Assembly: GCA_039649115.1 (NCBI GenBank)
Contig: JBBWZQ010000385.1
Coordinates: forward strand, 1-20,660
Direction of reading: 5' to 3'
Length of the DNA: 20,660 nt
DNA from: DATEJJ01 sp039649115
GTDB lineage: Bacteria; Actinomycetota; Actinomycetes; Mycobacteriales; Micromonosporaceae
Under the pieces are notes generated by a model. It was given only the letters and a program-made list of their open reading frames with translations, did no database searches and was not told the DNA's origin. This document shows positions 14,040-20,660 of the stretch, in pieces. Position 1 is the first letter of the stretch, and each line of letters starts with the position of its first letter. The translations under genes were made by a program, and so were the position numbers.

Positions 14040-16642
14040 GCCGCGCGCTCCGGCGTCGCCGCCTGGGTGACGCCCGCCAGGAACGCCCGAAGCTGGGCGC
14101 ACGTGTCGCTGTCCTTCGTCAGCACGGTGAGCGCCTTGCCGTCGAGCCGGGAGCGCTGCGCGTCGCTCAGGTCGTGCCCGGTCATCACGAGTACCGGCAC
14201 ATGCTGCGTCGCCGGATCGGTACGCAGCGAGTTGACCAGAGCGAACCCGTCCAGCCGCGGGATGGCCAGATCGGTGACGACGAGGTCGAAGGCGTGGCTG
14301 TGCGCCAGCTCCAGGGCATGGAGCGGATCGGTGACCGCGGTGACGTCCGCGCCGGCGTGCCGCAGGTCCGCGGCCACCAGCGCCAACCAGGCCGCGTCGT
14401 CGTCGACCACGAGGACCCGGGGCGGCGGCGTCGCGGCACCGGCGAGTACGTGCTCGGCGAGGCGGGCCAGCAGCCGGCTGCGGTTGACGGGCTTGACGAA
14501 GTAGTCGACCGCACCCACCGCCTGCCCGGCCAGCCGCTCGTCGATGACGCTGACGATGAAGATGGGCACGTCGCGCAGCGCCGGATCCGCCTGGATCGAG
14601 TGCAGCACCTGCCAGCCGTCCATGCCGGGCAGGTGGAGGTCGAGCAGGATGGCGTCGGGCGGCTCGGCCTTCGCCGCGGCCAGGCCGGCCTCTCCGGATA
14701 CGGCGAGGTTGACGGCGTACCCGGCCGACGCCAGGTAGGTGCGCAGCAGGTGTGCGGCGTTGGGGTCGTCCTCGATGACGAGTACGCCGCAGCCGCCCGG
14801 CGGCACCGGATCCTCAGTGGACAGTTCCCGCACCGGGCCGGGCAGCGACACGGTGAACGTGCAACCCGCACCCGGCGCGGAACGCACCTCGACCTGTCCA
14901 CCGTGGACTTCCACCAGCCGGCGGGTCAGCGCCAGGCCCAGTCCGGTGCCGGCCAGCCGGCTCCCGGCGTCGCCGACCTGGCGGAACTCCTCGAAGATGC
15001 GCTCGTGGTCGGCCGCCGCGATGCCCGGCCCGGTATCGGTGACCGAAAGCACCAGGCCGCCGCCTTCGGCTGCCGCCTCGACGGTGATGGTTCCGTCCTC
15101 CGGCGTGAACTTGATGGCGTTGGACAGCAGGTTGTCGAGGATCTGCCGCATCCGGATGGGGTCCACGTTGACCGCCACCGCCGGGATGCGCACAGCCAGG
15201 TGCAGGCGCTTGCGGTCGGCGAGTGGCCCCAGCGCGGCGGTCACCTCCCCCACCGCGCGGCGCAGCGGCACGTCCTGGCGGTGCAGCTCCAGCCGGCCGG
15301 ACTCGACCTTCGCGATGTCCAGGATGTCGTTGACGAGGCGGAGCAGGTGCTGGCCGCTGGACAGTACATTGTGGATCCAGTCGGGCGGCACGAGATGGCA
15401 GCCGTCGCGCCGCGGCTCGCCGTGCATCAGGTCGCTGAAGCCGATGATGGCGTTCAGCGGGGTGCGCAGCTCGTGGCTCATGCTCGCCAGGAAGTCACTC
15501 TTGGCGTCGTTGGCGGCGCCGAGCGCGGCCACCGACGCTTCCAGCCGCTCGGTGAGGTGCTGGCGCTCGGCCACGATCGCCACCTGGCCACCGAGGTCGG
15601 CGAGCAGGCGCGCGTCGTCCTCCGCGAACAGGCTGCGGTACCGGTTCACGAACAGCAGCGCGGCCTGGTCACCGGAGCGCAGCGGCACCTGGACCGCGCG
15701 CACGTACCGGCCGCCGCCGCGGCGCGCGTACGACACGGCGACGGGCGGCGCGTGCCGCGCCTTCGCGACCGTCACCGGCTGCGCGGCGTGCAGCAGGGCG
15801 TGCATGTCTTCGGCCGTGCACCCGTCCGGCGGACCCGGCGCGAAGCCCGACACGGCCAGTTCCACCACCGGGCGGTTCCCGGCCGCGGCCAGCACGGCGA
15901 CGCCGTCCGCACCGGACAGCCGGCGCACCGTCTCCGCGTACCGCTGCCAGGTCGTCTCCGGCCGCTCCTCGCGCGTGGCATACAACAGTTCCCGGCCCGC
16001 CGCGTAGGCGGCGCTGCCCGACCACATCCGCCGCAGCCACCGCGGTGGCATGAACGCGGACAGGTAGGCCAGGCCGGCGCCGAGCGCCACCGCGCGGGAC
16101 ACCACGATCAGCACCGCCGCCAGGTTCGGACGCAGCACGCTCGGCGCCAGCAAGGCCAGCGCGGTGACCATGAGCCCGGTGCCCAGGGCCGCGAGCCACA
16201 GCCGGGCCCGCGACGACCCGGCGCGGCGGCGTGCCTCCTTCACCAGGAAGCCCGTCGCGACCGCGCCGATCACGGCGTACACCCCGATCGCGCCCAGCGT
16301 CACGGTGCGTGGTGCCGGCGGCGGCGAGAGCACCAGCGGCGCCGCGCTGGCGACGTAGGCCAGCAGCGCCGACCACAGCAGCCGCCGGGGCACCGGGCGC
16401 AACAGCGCGATGAGCCGCAGCGTCAGATACGGCTGCGCGAATATCGCCGCGACCGCGAGGTCACGCACTGCCAGCGGCGGCGGGCCCAGGGTGCGGCGCA
16501 GCAGGTCCAACGCGAACAGCGCGGCCATCGCGCTGAACATCAGCATGACGGCGCGCTGCACCTCGTCGCGGCCAGCCAGGTAGCCGAGCGCGGCCTGGCC
16601 GAACACCACGGCGAACAGGGCCTCGATGACGAATGCCACCAT
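14036..16642 (-). CDS. 7TM-GAF hybrid sensor histidine kinase with two C-terminal receivers
   Basis: An 868-residue membrane kinase. About seven hydrophobic helices occupy residues 3-197, followed by a GAF-like domain (~225-358) and a short coiled coil. HisKA has His390 in SMSHELRTPLNAIIGF. The ATPase domain has DNLLSNAIKF (503-512), DTGPG (536-540) and GTGLGL (565-570). Two receivers follow: the first with Asp668 (LLDLHLPGMDG) and Lys717, the second with Asp791 (VVTDLAIPRLDG) and Lys843. The ligand of the 7TM or GAF part is unknown. ATG 16,642 is chosen for a GGAGG site 8 nt upstream and because the membrane helices begin at once. It is the first gene of the operon with the lone receiver and NO synthase. 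Confidence 0.92.
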   Translation of the reverse strand: MVAFVIEALFAVVFGQAALGYLAGRDEVQRAVMLMFSAMAALFALDLLRRTLGPPPLAVRDLAVAAIFAQPYLTLRLIALLRPVPRRLLWSALLAYVASAAPLVLSPPPAPRTVTLGAIGVYAVIGAVATGFLVKEARRRAGSSRARLWLAALGTGLMVTALALLAPSVLRPNLAAVLIVVSRAVALGAGLAYLSAFMPPRWLRRMWSGSAAYAAGRELLYATREERPETTWQRYAETVRRLSGADGVAVLAAAGNRPVVELAVSGFAPGPPDGCTAEDMHALLHAAQPVTVAKARHAPPVAVSYARRGGGRYVRAVQVPLRSGDQAALLFVNRYRSLFAEDDARLLADLGGQVAIVAERQHLTERLEASVAALGAANDAKSDFLASMSHELRTPLNAIIGFSDLMHGEPRRDGCHLVPPDWIHNVLSSGQHLLRLVNDILDIAKVESGRLELHRQDVPLRRAVGEVTAALGPLADRKRLHLAVRIPAVAVNVDPIRMRQILDNLLSNAIKFTPEDGTITVEAAAEGGGLVLSVTDTGPGIAAADHERIFEEFRQVGDAGSRLAGTGLGLALTRRLVEVHGGQVEVRSAPGAGCTFTVSLPGPVRELSTEDPVPPGGCGVLVIEDDPNAAHLLRTYLASAGYAVNLAVSGEAGLAAAKAEPPDAILLDLHLPGMDGWQVLHSIQADPALRDVPIFIVSVIDERLAGQAVGAVDYFVKPVNRSRLLARLAEHVLAGAATPPPRVLVVDDDAAWLALVAADLRHAGADVTAVTDPLHALELAHSHAFDLVVTDLAIPRLDGFALVNSLRTDPATQHVPVLVMTGHDLSDAQRSRLDGKALTVLTKDSDTCAQLRAFLAGVTQAATPERAA

Positions 16643-16679
16643 CAGTACCACCTCCGGTACCCCCGGCTCACGATAGGCC

Positions 16680-16729
16680 CCGACCTGTCGGCTTTTCCGG
16701 GAAAAGGCCAGACAGGGCAACAGGTTGCC
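16680..16729 (-). promoter_or_regulatory. Cluster of three palindromes ahead of the kinase-receiver-NO synthase operon
   Basis: Three perfect inverted repeats lie nearly end to end: CCGAC-CT-GTCGG (16,680-16,691), CTTTTCC-G-GGAAAAG (16,692-16,706) and GGCAAC-AG-GTTGCC (16,716-16,729). The arm spacings of 1-2 nt are too tight for good RNA hairpins and fit DNA operators better. They lie 38-87 bp before the kinase start. CCTGTC/GACAGG (16,684-16,716) additionally flanks the middle one. Confidence 0.45.
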
Positions 16730-16912
16730 GGCGCGGGCACATCAACAACCAACAACCGGCACACCCGTCGCAGCAGGCGTCCGCACGCCGCTGCTTCCCG
16801 TCGTATCCGTCCGCCTGGCGGGCCGGACGGTACAGACCTGGTGGGTGCACAGCGAGGTGGCGACCGGGAGCCGACCCGGTGGATGGCGGCGAGGTACGAC
16901 ATCTCCACCCGC

Positions 16913-17106
16913 GGAGGCGCTCCGCCAGCTCGCCGGGGGACTCACCGTTGACCTCGTCCTCACGGACGCCGTCATGCCGGAGCTGGCCGCGGCCATCCGC
17001 GTCCGGTACCCCGACCTGCCGGTCATCTATCCGTCCGGGTACACCGCGGGCGCTCTGGACCAGCGGCTGCGGCTGGAACCCGACACCGTTCTCGTGGGCC
17101 GCGGCC
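16913..17106 (+). pseudogene. Decayed receiver-domain fragment of a hybrid kinase or response regulator
   Basis: In one plus-strand frame the sequence reads EALRQLAGG, then VDLVLTDAVMPELAAAIRVR, YPDLPVIYPSGYTAGALDQ and EPDTVLV. This matches the second half of a receiver domain of the type found at the end of PAS/HisKA hybrid kinases, with the phospho-acceptor Asp and the switch Ser-Gly-Tyr still readable. The conserved Lys-Pro-Phe that should follow is replaced by GRGHRHPAP. A few residues between MP and the helix (usually M-S-G-x-E-L) are deleted. No kinase part precedes it. Although the frame stays open on both sides, the missing parts argue that this is a relic. Confidence 0.6.
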
Positions 17107-17147
17107 ACCGGCACCCGGCTCCTGACACCGCCACCCGCCGCGATGTC

Positions 17148-18368
17148 CTATGTGAACAGTGTGCGCCCGTACCAGTCCTTCGCGTCCGCGAGGCCGGGGA
17201 AGGTGAAGAAGTACCCGCCGCCGTACGGCTGGATGTAGTCCACGAGCGGCTCGTCGATCAGCCGTTTCTGGGTCGCCTCGAACTGGCGCGTGATGTCCTG
17301 CTGGAAGGACGCGAAGATCAGCCCGACGTCGAGGTTTCCGTTGAGGTCCACGCCCCGGTCGTAGTTGTAGCCCCGGCGCAGGATGCGGCTGCCGTCGGTC
17401 TCCGCCGTGCGCGGGTTGGCCATCCGGATGTGCGCGTCGAGCGGGATCACGGCGCCCTTCGGGTCGCTCGCGTACTTCGGCACCTCGTGCTCCTCCGCGC
17501 CGTCCAGCGGCGCGCCGGAGTCGCGCTTGCGCCCGAACATCAGCTCCTGCTCGGCCAGCGACACCCGGTCCCAGAACTCGACGAGCATGCGGATGAAGCG
17601 CACCACCTGGTACGTGCCGCCGGTGGCCCACGCCGGCTCACCCGCGCTGGAGCCGACCCAGACCAGCTTGCCGCCGTCGGCCGCGGTCGGGTTCGCGATG
17701 CCGTCCTTGAAGCCCATCAGGTTGCGCTGCGTGCCCGACGGGCGCGGCGGCGACTGGAACCCGTTCATCCGGTACCGCAGCTGCATCGCGCCGCGCGTGT
17801 GCCTGGTGAGGTCACGCAGCGCGTGGTGCGCGGTGTCCACGTTGTTCGCGCAGATCTGCAGCATCAGGTCGCCGTGGCACCAGGCCTGGTCGAGCGTGTC
17901 GTTCGGGAACGTGGGCATGGCCGCCAGCTTCAGCGGCTTGCGGCCGGCGAGACCGAACCGCTGGTCGAAGAGCGAGGCGCCGACCGAAACCGTGACGGTC
18001 AGGCCGTCCGCCGGGACGAACGGCCCCAGCACGTCGCTGTCGGCCGGCGGGTCGCCGACCCCGGTGTCCACTGTGGCCCCACCGCTGGTGAGGAAGCGGG
18101 CCCGACCGGCGAGCACCCGGAACAGCCCGGCCAGGTCGGCTTTGCCGGCGATGACGTCGAAGGCCGCGAACGCGCCGGCGCGCTGCGGCGGCGTGAACAC
18201 GCCGGCCTGGTGGGCACCGTGGAACTGCACGATGTCCGGCGCCTGCTCCGTCACGGCAGGTGCCGCGTCAGACCTGGCCGCCACGGCGACGATGCCGGCG
18301 CTGACCGCCGTACCGGTGACGCCGGCCGTCACGCCCTTGATGAAGCTGCGACGCTGCACACTGCTCAT
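17148..18368 (-). CDS. efeB: EfeB, Tat-exported DyP-type heme peroxidase / deferrochelatase
   Basis: A 406-residue precursor. The N-terminus, with QRRSFIKGV and a hydrophobic stretch to ~30, is a twin-arginine signal, so the heme enzyme is exported folded. DyP landmarks are GFKDGIANP with distal Asp222, DAHIRMANPR with the proximal heme ligand His313, and SRILRRGYNY with the conserved distal Arg (331/332). In Efe systems this protein oxidises ferrous iron or releases iron from heme for uptake. ATG 18,368 has GAGGGG 8 nt upstream. It lies 17 nt after the efeO stop, so the two form an operon. No EfeU permease gene accompanies them in the window. Confidence 0.93.
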   Translation of the reverse strand: MSSVQRRSFIKGVTAGVTGTAVSAGIVAVAARSDAAPAVTEQAPDIVQFHGAHQAGVFTPPQRAGAFAAFDVIAGKADLAGLFRVLAGRARFLTSGGATVDTGVGDPPADSDVLGPFVPADGLTVTVSVGASLFDQRFGLAGRKPLKLAAMPTFPNDTLDQAWCHGDLMLQICANNVDTAHHALRDLTRHTRGAMQLRYRMNGFQSPPRPSGTQRNLMGFKDGIANPTAADGGKLVWVGSSAGEPAWATGGTYQVVRFIRMLVEFWDRVSLAEQELMFGRKRDSGAPLDGAEEHEVPKYASDPKGAVIPLDAHIRMANPRTAETDGSRILRRGYNYDRGVDLNGNLDVGLIFASFQQDITRQFEATQKRLIDEPLVDYIQPYGGGYFFTFPGLADAKDWYGRTLFT

Positions 18369-18385
18369 CGGTCGATCCCCTCGTC

Positions 18386-19666
18386 CTACTTCGTGGCCTG
18401 CGACGCGTTGCGGATCTCGAGCAGATCCGGCACGGCCGCCAGGGTCTCCAGCAGAGCGCCGAGGGCGCCGTTGACCCGCTGGCGGTTGGCGAGCGGCGCG
18501 GCGGACAGGCCGAGCCACCGGCCGTCGGTCCGGTTGGCCAGCAACGCGACCTCCAGGGTGTTCATCTGGTCGCGGGCCTGTGCGGGCAGCTCGGGGCGGC
18601 GCGCGGTGACCAGCGCGGCCAGTTCCTCGAAGACCACCCGGGTGCCCTGCAGGTCGGCGTACGTCTCCGCGAACGCCGCGCCGGAGCCCTGGTCGGTGCT
18701 GCCGGTGAGGTGGTCGCGCAGCGCGTCCTCCAGGATCTCGTGAGCCCGCAGCGACAGGTCGTTGGGGTCGATCGTGAGTTGGGGCAGCTTGCCGCGCAAC
18801 TCGGTGACGTCCGCCGCGAGCTTGTCCACCACGGGCAGCAGGGACGCCGGCTTCTCGTTGTGCCACAGGCCGAACTCGATGCGGTGCAGGCCGGTGAAGT
18901 CCGCATCGGTCACGCCGCCGGGCAGGCCGTGGGGCAACCCGCCGATGGCGTCACCGAGATCCTCGAAGCTGCCGTACGCCGCGCCCACCTGCTCCCATGT
19001 GGACTGTGCGGCCAGCCAGTCCGACCGCGCCGTGGCCACGTCGCCGGCCTGTACCGCGCCGCGCAGCGTGCCCACCTGCCGGAGCAGGTCGGCGAGCTTC
19101 GGCGCCACGTAGGCCTGGTACGCGGCCACGGGTGCCGCCAGGTCCTTCTCGGACACCGGAAGCACCGCCTCGACCGCCGGTGCGGTGGACCCGGTCACCC
19201 GGCCCTGCCCCGACGCGCGCACCGGCATGTCGGTCATCACGCACAGCCACTTGTAGACGCCGTTGGCCAGCGGTACGGACATCGTCCGCTGGACGCCGGG
19301 GCCCAGGCCCTCGATCTCGCCGACGACTCCCCCGTTCGTGTCGAGCAGGTAGATCTCCCCGGTCCTACCGGACTTGTTGACAATGACGAACGACTGCGCG
19401 GAGCCCGCGGCCGGCTGCCAACCCGGCGCGCACCCGGTAGGGGTGATCTCGATGTTGTGGTGCGCGGCGGCGGTCGCCCGGCCGTGGCCCACGGCGAACC
19501 ACCCGGCGGCACCCGCGACAACGAGGACCAGGGCAGCCCCGATCACCCGCTGCCGCCGGATCCGGCCGTCCCGCGCCGGCACCGGCGTTTCCCCATCCGG
19601 TGTGTCTGTGTCGCCATCCGGTATGTCGCCATCCGGTGTGCCGCCGGACGCTCCGGTCTCGCTCAT
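18386..19666 (-). CDS. efeO: EfeO, membrane-anchored cupredoxin-imelysin iron-uptake protein
   Basis: A 426-residue protein. A hydrophilic N-terminal tail of about 40 residues with PDGD repeats precedes one membrane helix (~41-60). A cupredoxin-like domain follows (~68-165; ITPTGC with Cys79, KWLCVMTDM with Cys142), then a helical imelysin/M75 domain (~172-420) with the HxxE motif His261-Arg-Ile-Glu264 in GLHRIEFGLWHNE. It should capture iron outside the membrane and work with EfeB. ATG 19,666 is chosen because GGAGGGG lies 7 nt upstream; the open frame runs further to 19,870 but adds no domain. The tail makes this a signal-anchor protein rather than a freely secreted one, which differs from the periplasmic form in Gram-negatives. 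Confidence 0.9.
   Translation of the reverse strand: MSETGASGGTPDGDIPDGDTDTPDGETPVPARDGRIRRQRVIGAALVLVVAGAAGWFAVGHGRATAAAHHNIEITPTGCAPGWQPAAGSAQSFVIVNKSGRTGEIYLLDTNGGVVGEIEGLGPGVQRTMSVPLANGVYKWLCVMTDMPVRASGQGRVTGSTAPAVEAVLPVSEKDLAAPVAAYQAYVAPKLADLLRQVGTLRGAVQAGDVATARSDWLAAQSTWEQVGAAYGSFEDLGDAIGGLPHGLPGGVTDADFTGLHRIEFGLWHNEKPASLLPVVDKLAADVTELRGKLPQLTIDPNDLSLRAHEILEDALRDHLTGSTDQGSGAAFAETYADLQGTRVVFEELAALVTARRPELPAQARDQMNTLEVALLANRTDGRWLGLSAAPLANRQRVNGALGALLETLAAVPDLLEIRNASQATK
19593..19640. repeat. Short tandem repeat in the 5' coding part of efeO
   Basis: CCATCCGGT[G/A]TG occurs at 19,593-19,604, 19,614-19,625 and 19,629-19,640. The last two copies are 15 nt apart, start to start. On the coding strand it encodes the repeated Pro-Asp-Gly-Asp units of the EfeO cytoplasmic tail. 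It may vary in copy number between strains. Confidence 0.7.
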
Positions 19667-20119
19667 CAGCTCACCCCTCCGAGCACTCGGACACTTCTCC
19701 CGGTCGCCTGTCACCGGTCCGCCGCGCATTTCGCGGAGGGCAGGGATATCGCCATGGCGACCGGGCATCGTCATCATTGGCCCGGCACCGGGGAAAGTCA
19801 GCACCAGGTCACTACCTTGTAAGAGTTGACCTGTGTTAGGGAGTCGTAAGACCTGGCCGGAAAGCGCCATCGACGATCGCGACTACGATCGCCGATCCCT
19901 TTCCTGGCAAGGGATCCAGCGGATTCCTCGGGGCAATGTGGACCGTCGCGAATCGTCCACTACAAATGACTACAAGGCACCGGCACCCTTTACACGCCCG
20001 GATCGGCTGTGGCAGCGTGTCGAACCCAGATGCCCCGTGACGATTTCCTCCTCCGAAGCAAGGAACGGTGTGCTGGGGGCGCCTCGTCCGGGAAGCAAAC
20101 ACTTTCAAGGGAGGACGTT
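19667..20119. promoter_or_regulatory. 453-bp divergent regulatory region between efeO and the cupredoxin lipoprotein gene
   Basis: No credible gene is present. The segment is less GC-rich than its surroundings around 19,811-19,860 and 19,930-20,000, as expected for promoters. It contains a perfect 12-bp palindrome TCGCCATGGCGA (19,749-19,760), a hairpin GATCCCTT-N7-AAGGGATC (19,894-19,916) and a direct repeat ACTACAA-ATG-ACTACAA (19,959-19,975). A poor TTGACC-N15-TAAGAC promoter-like pair starts at 19,826. No convincing IdeR/DtxR box was found. Confidence 0.5.
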
Positions 20120-20545
20120 TTGCGCACGAAGTCGAGCACCAAGGTACGGGTGCTGATCGGCGGTACCGCCGGAGTGTTGCTTCTGATGGCTTCTGCGGGC
20201 TGCGGCGGCTCCGGGCCAAGCTCCAACGCGGCGGCCGGGAACGCCGGCGGCGGCGGGCAGGCGGCCACGGGCAGCTCCGTCAACATCGTCGAGAAGCTGG
20301 GACCGCCGGACAGCTACTCCTTCTCGCCGGCCACCGCGACTGTCGCAAGTGGGCAGTCGGTCTCCGTCGTCAACAAGACCGACGAGGACCACAAGCTGTC
20401 CTGCACCCCCGACCCCGGCATCAGCGCGGACATGCTCACGGTCGACAAGTCGGCCACGCAGTCGCTGTCTTTCAGCAAGGCCGGAACCTACAGCTGCGCC
20501 AGCTCCACCCACCCCGAGGCAAAGCTCACGATCACCGTCAGCTAG
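20120..20545 (+). CDS. Small cupredoxin-like lipoprotein
   Basis: A 141-residue precursor. The start is TTG 20,120, because AGGGAGG lies 5 nt upstream and it gives a proper lipoprotein signal (RTKSSTKVR, hydrophobic core, lipobox SAGC with Cys28). A longer frame from 20,009 has no such logic. After a Gly/Ala/Ser linker comes a single beta-domain with cupredoxin hallmarks: VNKTDEDHKLSC (His91) and GTYSCASSTHPEAKLTITV (Cys126, His131). The Cys-x4-His spacing is azurin-like. The axial Met expected shortly after the His is absent (Ala/Lys), so the site may bind copper differently or not at all. It would sit on the outer face of the cell membrane. Divergence from efeO suggests a joint role in metal or electron handling (inference). 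Confidence 0.78.
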   Translation: MRTKSSTKVRVLIGGTAGVLLLMASAGCGGSGPSSNAAAGNAGGGGQAATGSSVNIVEKLGPPDSYSFSPATATVASGQSVSVVNKTDEDHKLSCTPDPGISADMLTVDKSATQSLSFSKAGTYSCASSTHPEAKLTITVS

Positions 20546-20660
20546 CCCGCCGGTCGGGCTCGCCTCCCTTCCCCCGCGCCGGGAACGCAACGGTTCCCGA
20601 GGCCAGCTTCAGTCCCTGGTGCCCGCCGACCGGACGGCAGGTACCAGGGACTTTCTGCGT
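20544..20660 (+). terminator. Three successive hairpins after the lipoprotein gene
   Basis: Hairpin 1 is AGCCCG-N5-CGGGCT (20,544-20,560), beginning within the stop codon. Hairpin 2 is CGGGAAC-N6-GTTCCCG (20,580-20,599). Hairpin 3 is AGTCCCTGGT (20,611-20,620) pairing perfectly with ACCAGGGACT (20,643-20,652), with an inner GCCG/CGGC stem, followed by TTTCT. The third looks like a standard intrinsic terminator for the plus strand. Confidence 0.75.

Larger units (their letters stand above)
16643..17147. other. 505-bp intergenic region upstream of the NO synthase operon
   Basis: The region between efeB and the 7TM kinase has no intact gene. From the kinase side it holds a ribosome site, three palindromes (16,680-16,729), a short TTGTTG-G-TTGTTG direct repeat on the minus strand (about 16,743-16,755), and then a receiver-domain relic on the plus strand (about 16,913-17,106). 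No clear efeB terminator was found. Confidence 0.6.

Noticed and set aside
19832..19858. Possible IdeR/DtxR iron box near TTAGGGAGTCGTAA before efeO
   Set aside because: Only TTAGG and a few scattered positions match the 19-bp consensus; the palindrome is broken.
20061..20091. ECF sigma-type promoter (GGAAC ... CGTC) before the lipoprotein gene
   Set aside because: The spacer is about 2 nt too long compared with the usual GGAAC-to-GTC distance, so the match is not supportable.

Overview
The window is very GC-rich, with GTG/TTG starts, many 1-4 nt gene overlaps and families typical of high-GC Gram-positive bacteria. It looks like an actinobacterial chromosome, probably Micromonosporaceae-like. 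That placement is inferred from style and from recall of similar gene sets, not from a search. I see no rRNA, tRNA, CRISPR array or insertion sequence.

Layout. (1) 1-2,722: the tail of a MarR-type regulator converges on an amidohydrolase (minus strand). A secreted VWA/HYR-domain protein lies upstream of the amidohydrolase, and a 15-bp-stem hairpin separates the two. (2) 2,957-6,147: a FluG-like amidohydrolase overlaps a DUF1684 gene (minus) and is divergent from a FluG/GlnA4-type glutamine synthetase (plus). This is a split version of the two-domain FluG arrangement. (3) 6,230-7,400 (plus): an ArsR-type regulator, a 27-codon linker ORF that looks like an intergenic repeat, and a cupin, joined by ATGA and GTGA overlaps. 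(4) 10,022-7,500 (minus): an HTH-less paralogue of that regulator, an SRPBCC plus alpha/beta-hydrolase fusion, and a RibD-C/DHFR-like reductase. The promoters of (3) and (4) share TTGACA-N11-CGGTGG.

(5) 10,195-16,642 is the most interesting block. A minus-strand operon encodes a 7TM-GAF hybrid histidine kinase with two receivers, a stand-alone receiver and a bacterial nitric oxide synthase oxygenase, each junction a 4-nt stop/start overlap. A plus-strand PAS-rich hybrid kinase converges on it, and the stop ends of the kinase and the synthase overlap by 9 bp. None of these signalling proteins has a DNA-binding output domain. Three short palindromes lie just upstream of the operon, and farther upstream is a decayed receiver-domain relic. 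(6) 17,148-20,660: efeO and efeB (iron uptake, DyP peroxidase) run on the minus strand without an efeU permease in the window. Divergent from them is a cupredoxin-like lipoprotein gene followed by three hairpins.

Working hypothesis (inference): regions 5 and 6 form a redox/heme neighbourhood in which phosphorelay proteins are co-produced with, and may control or respond to, NO made by the synthase. The Efe genes would handle iron and heme at the envelope.
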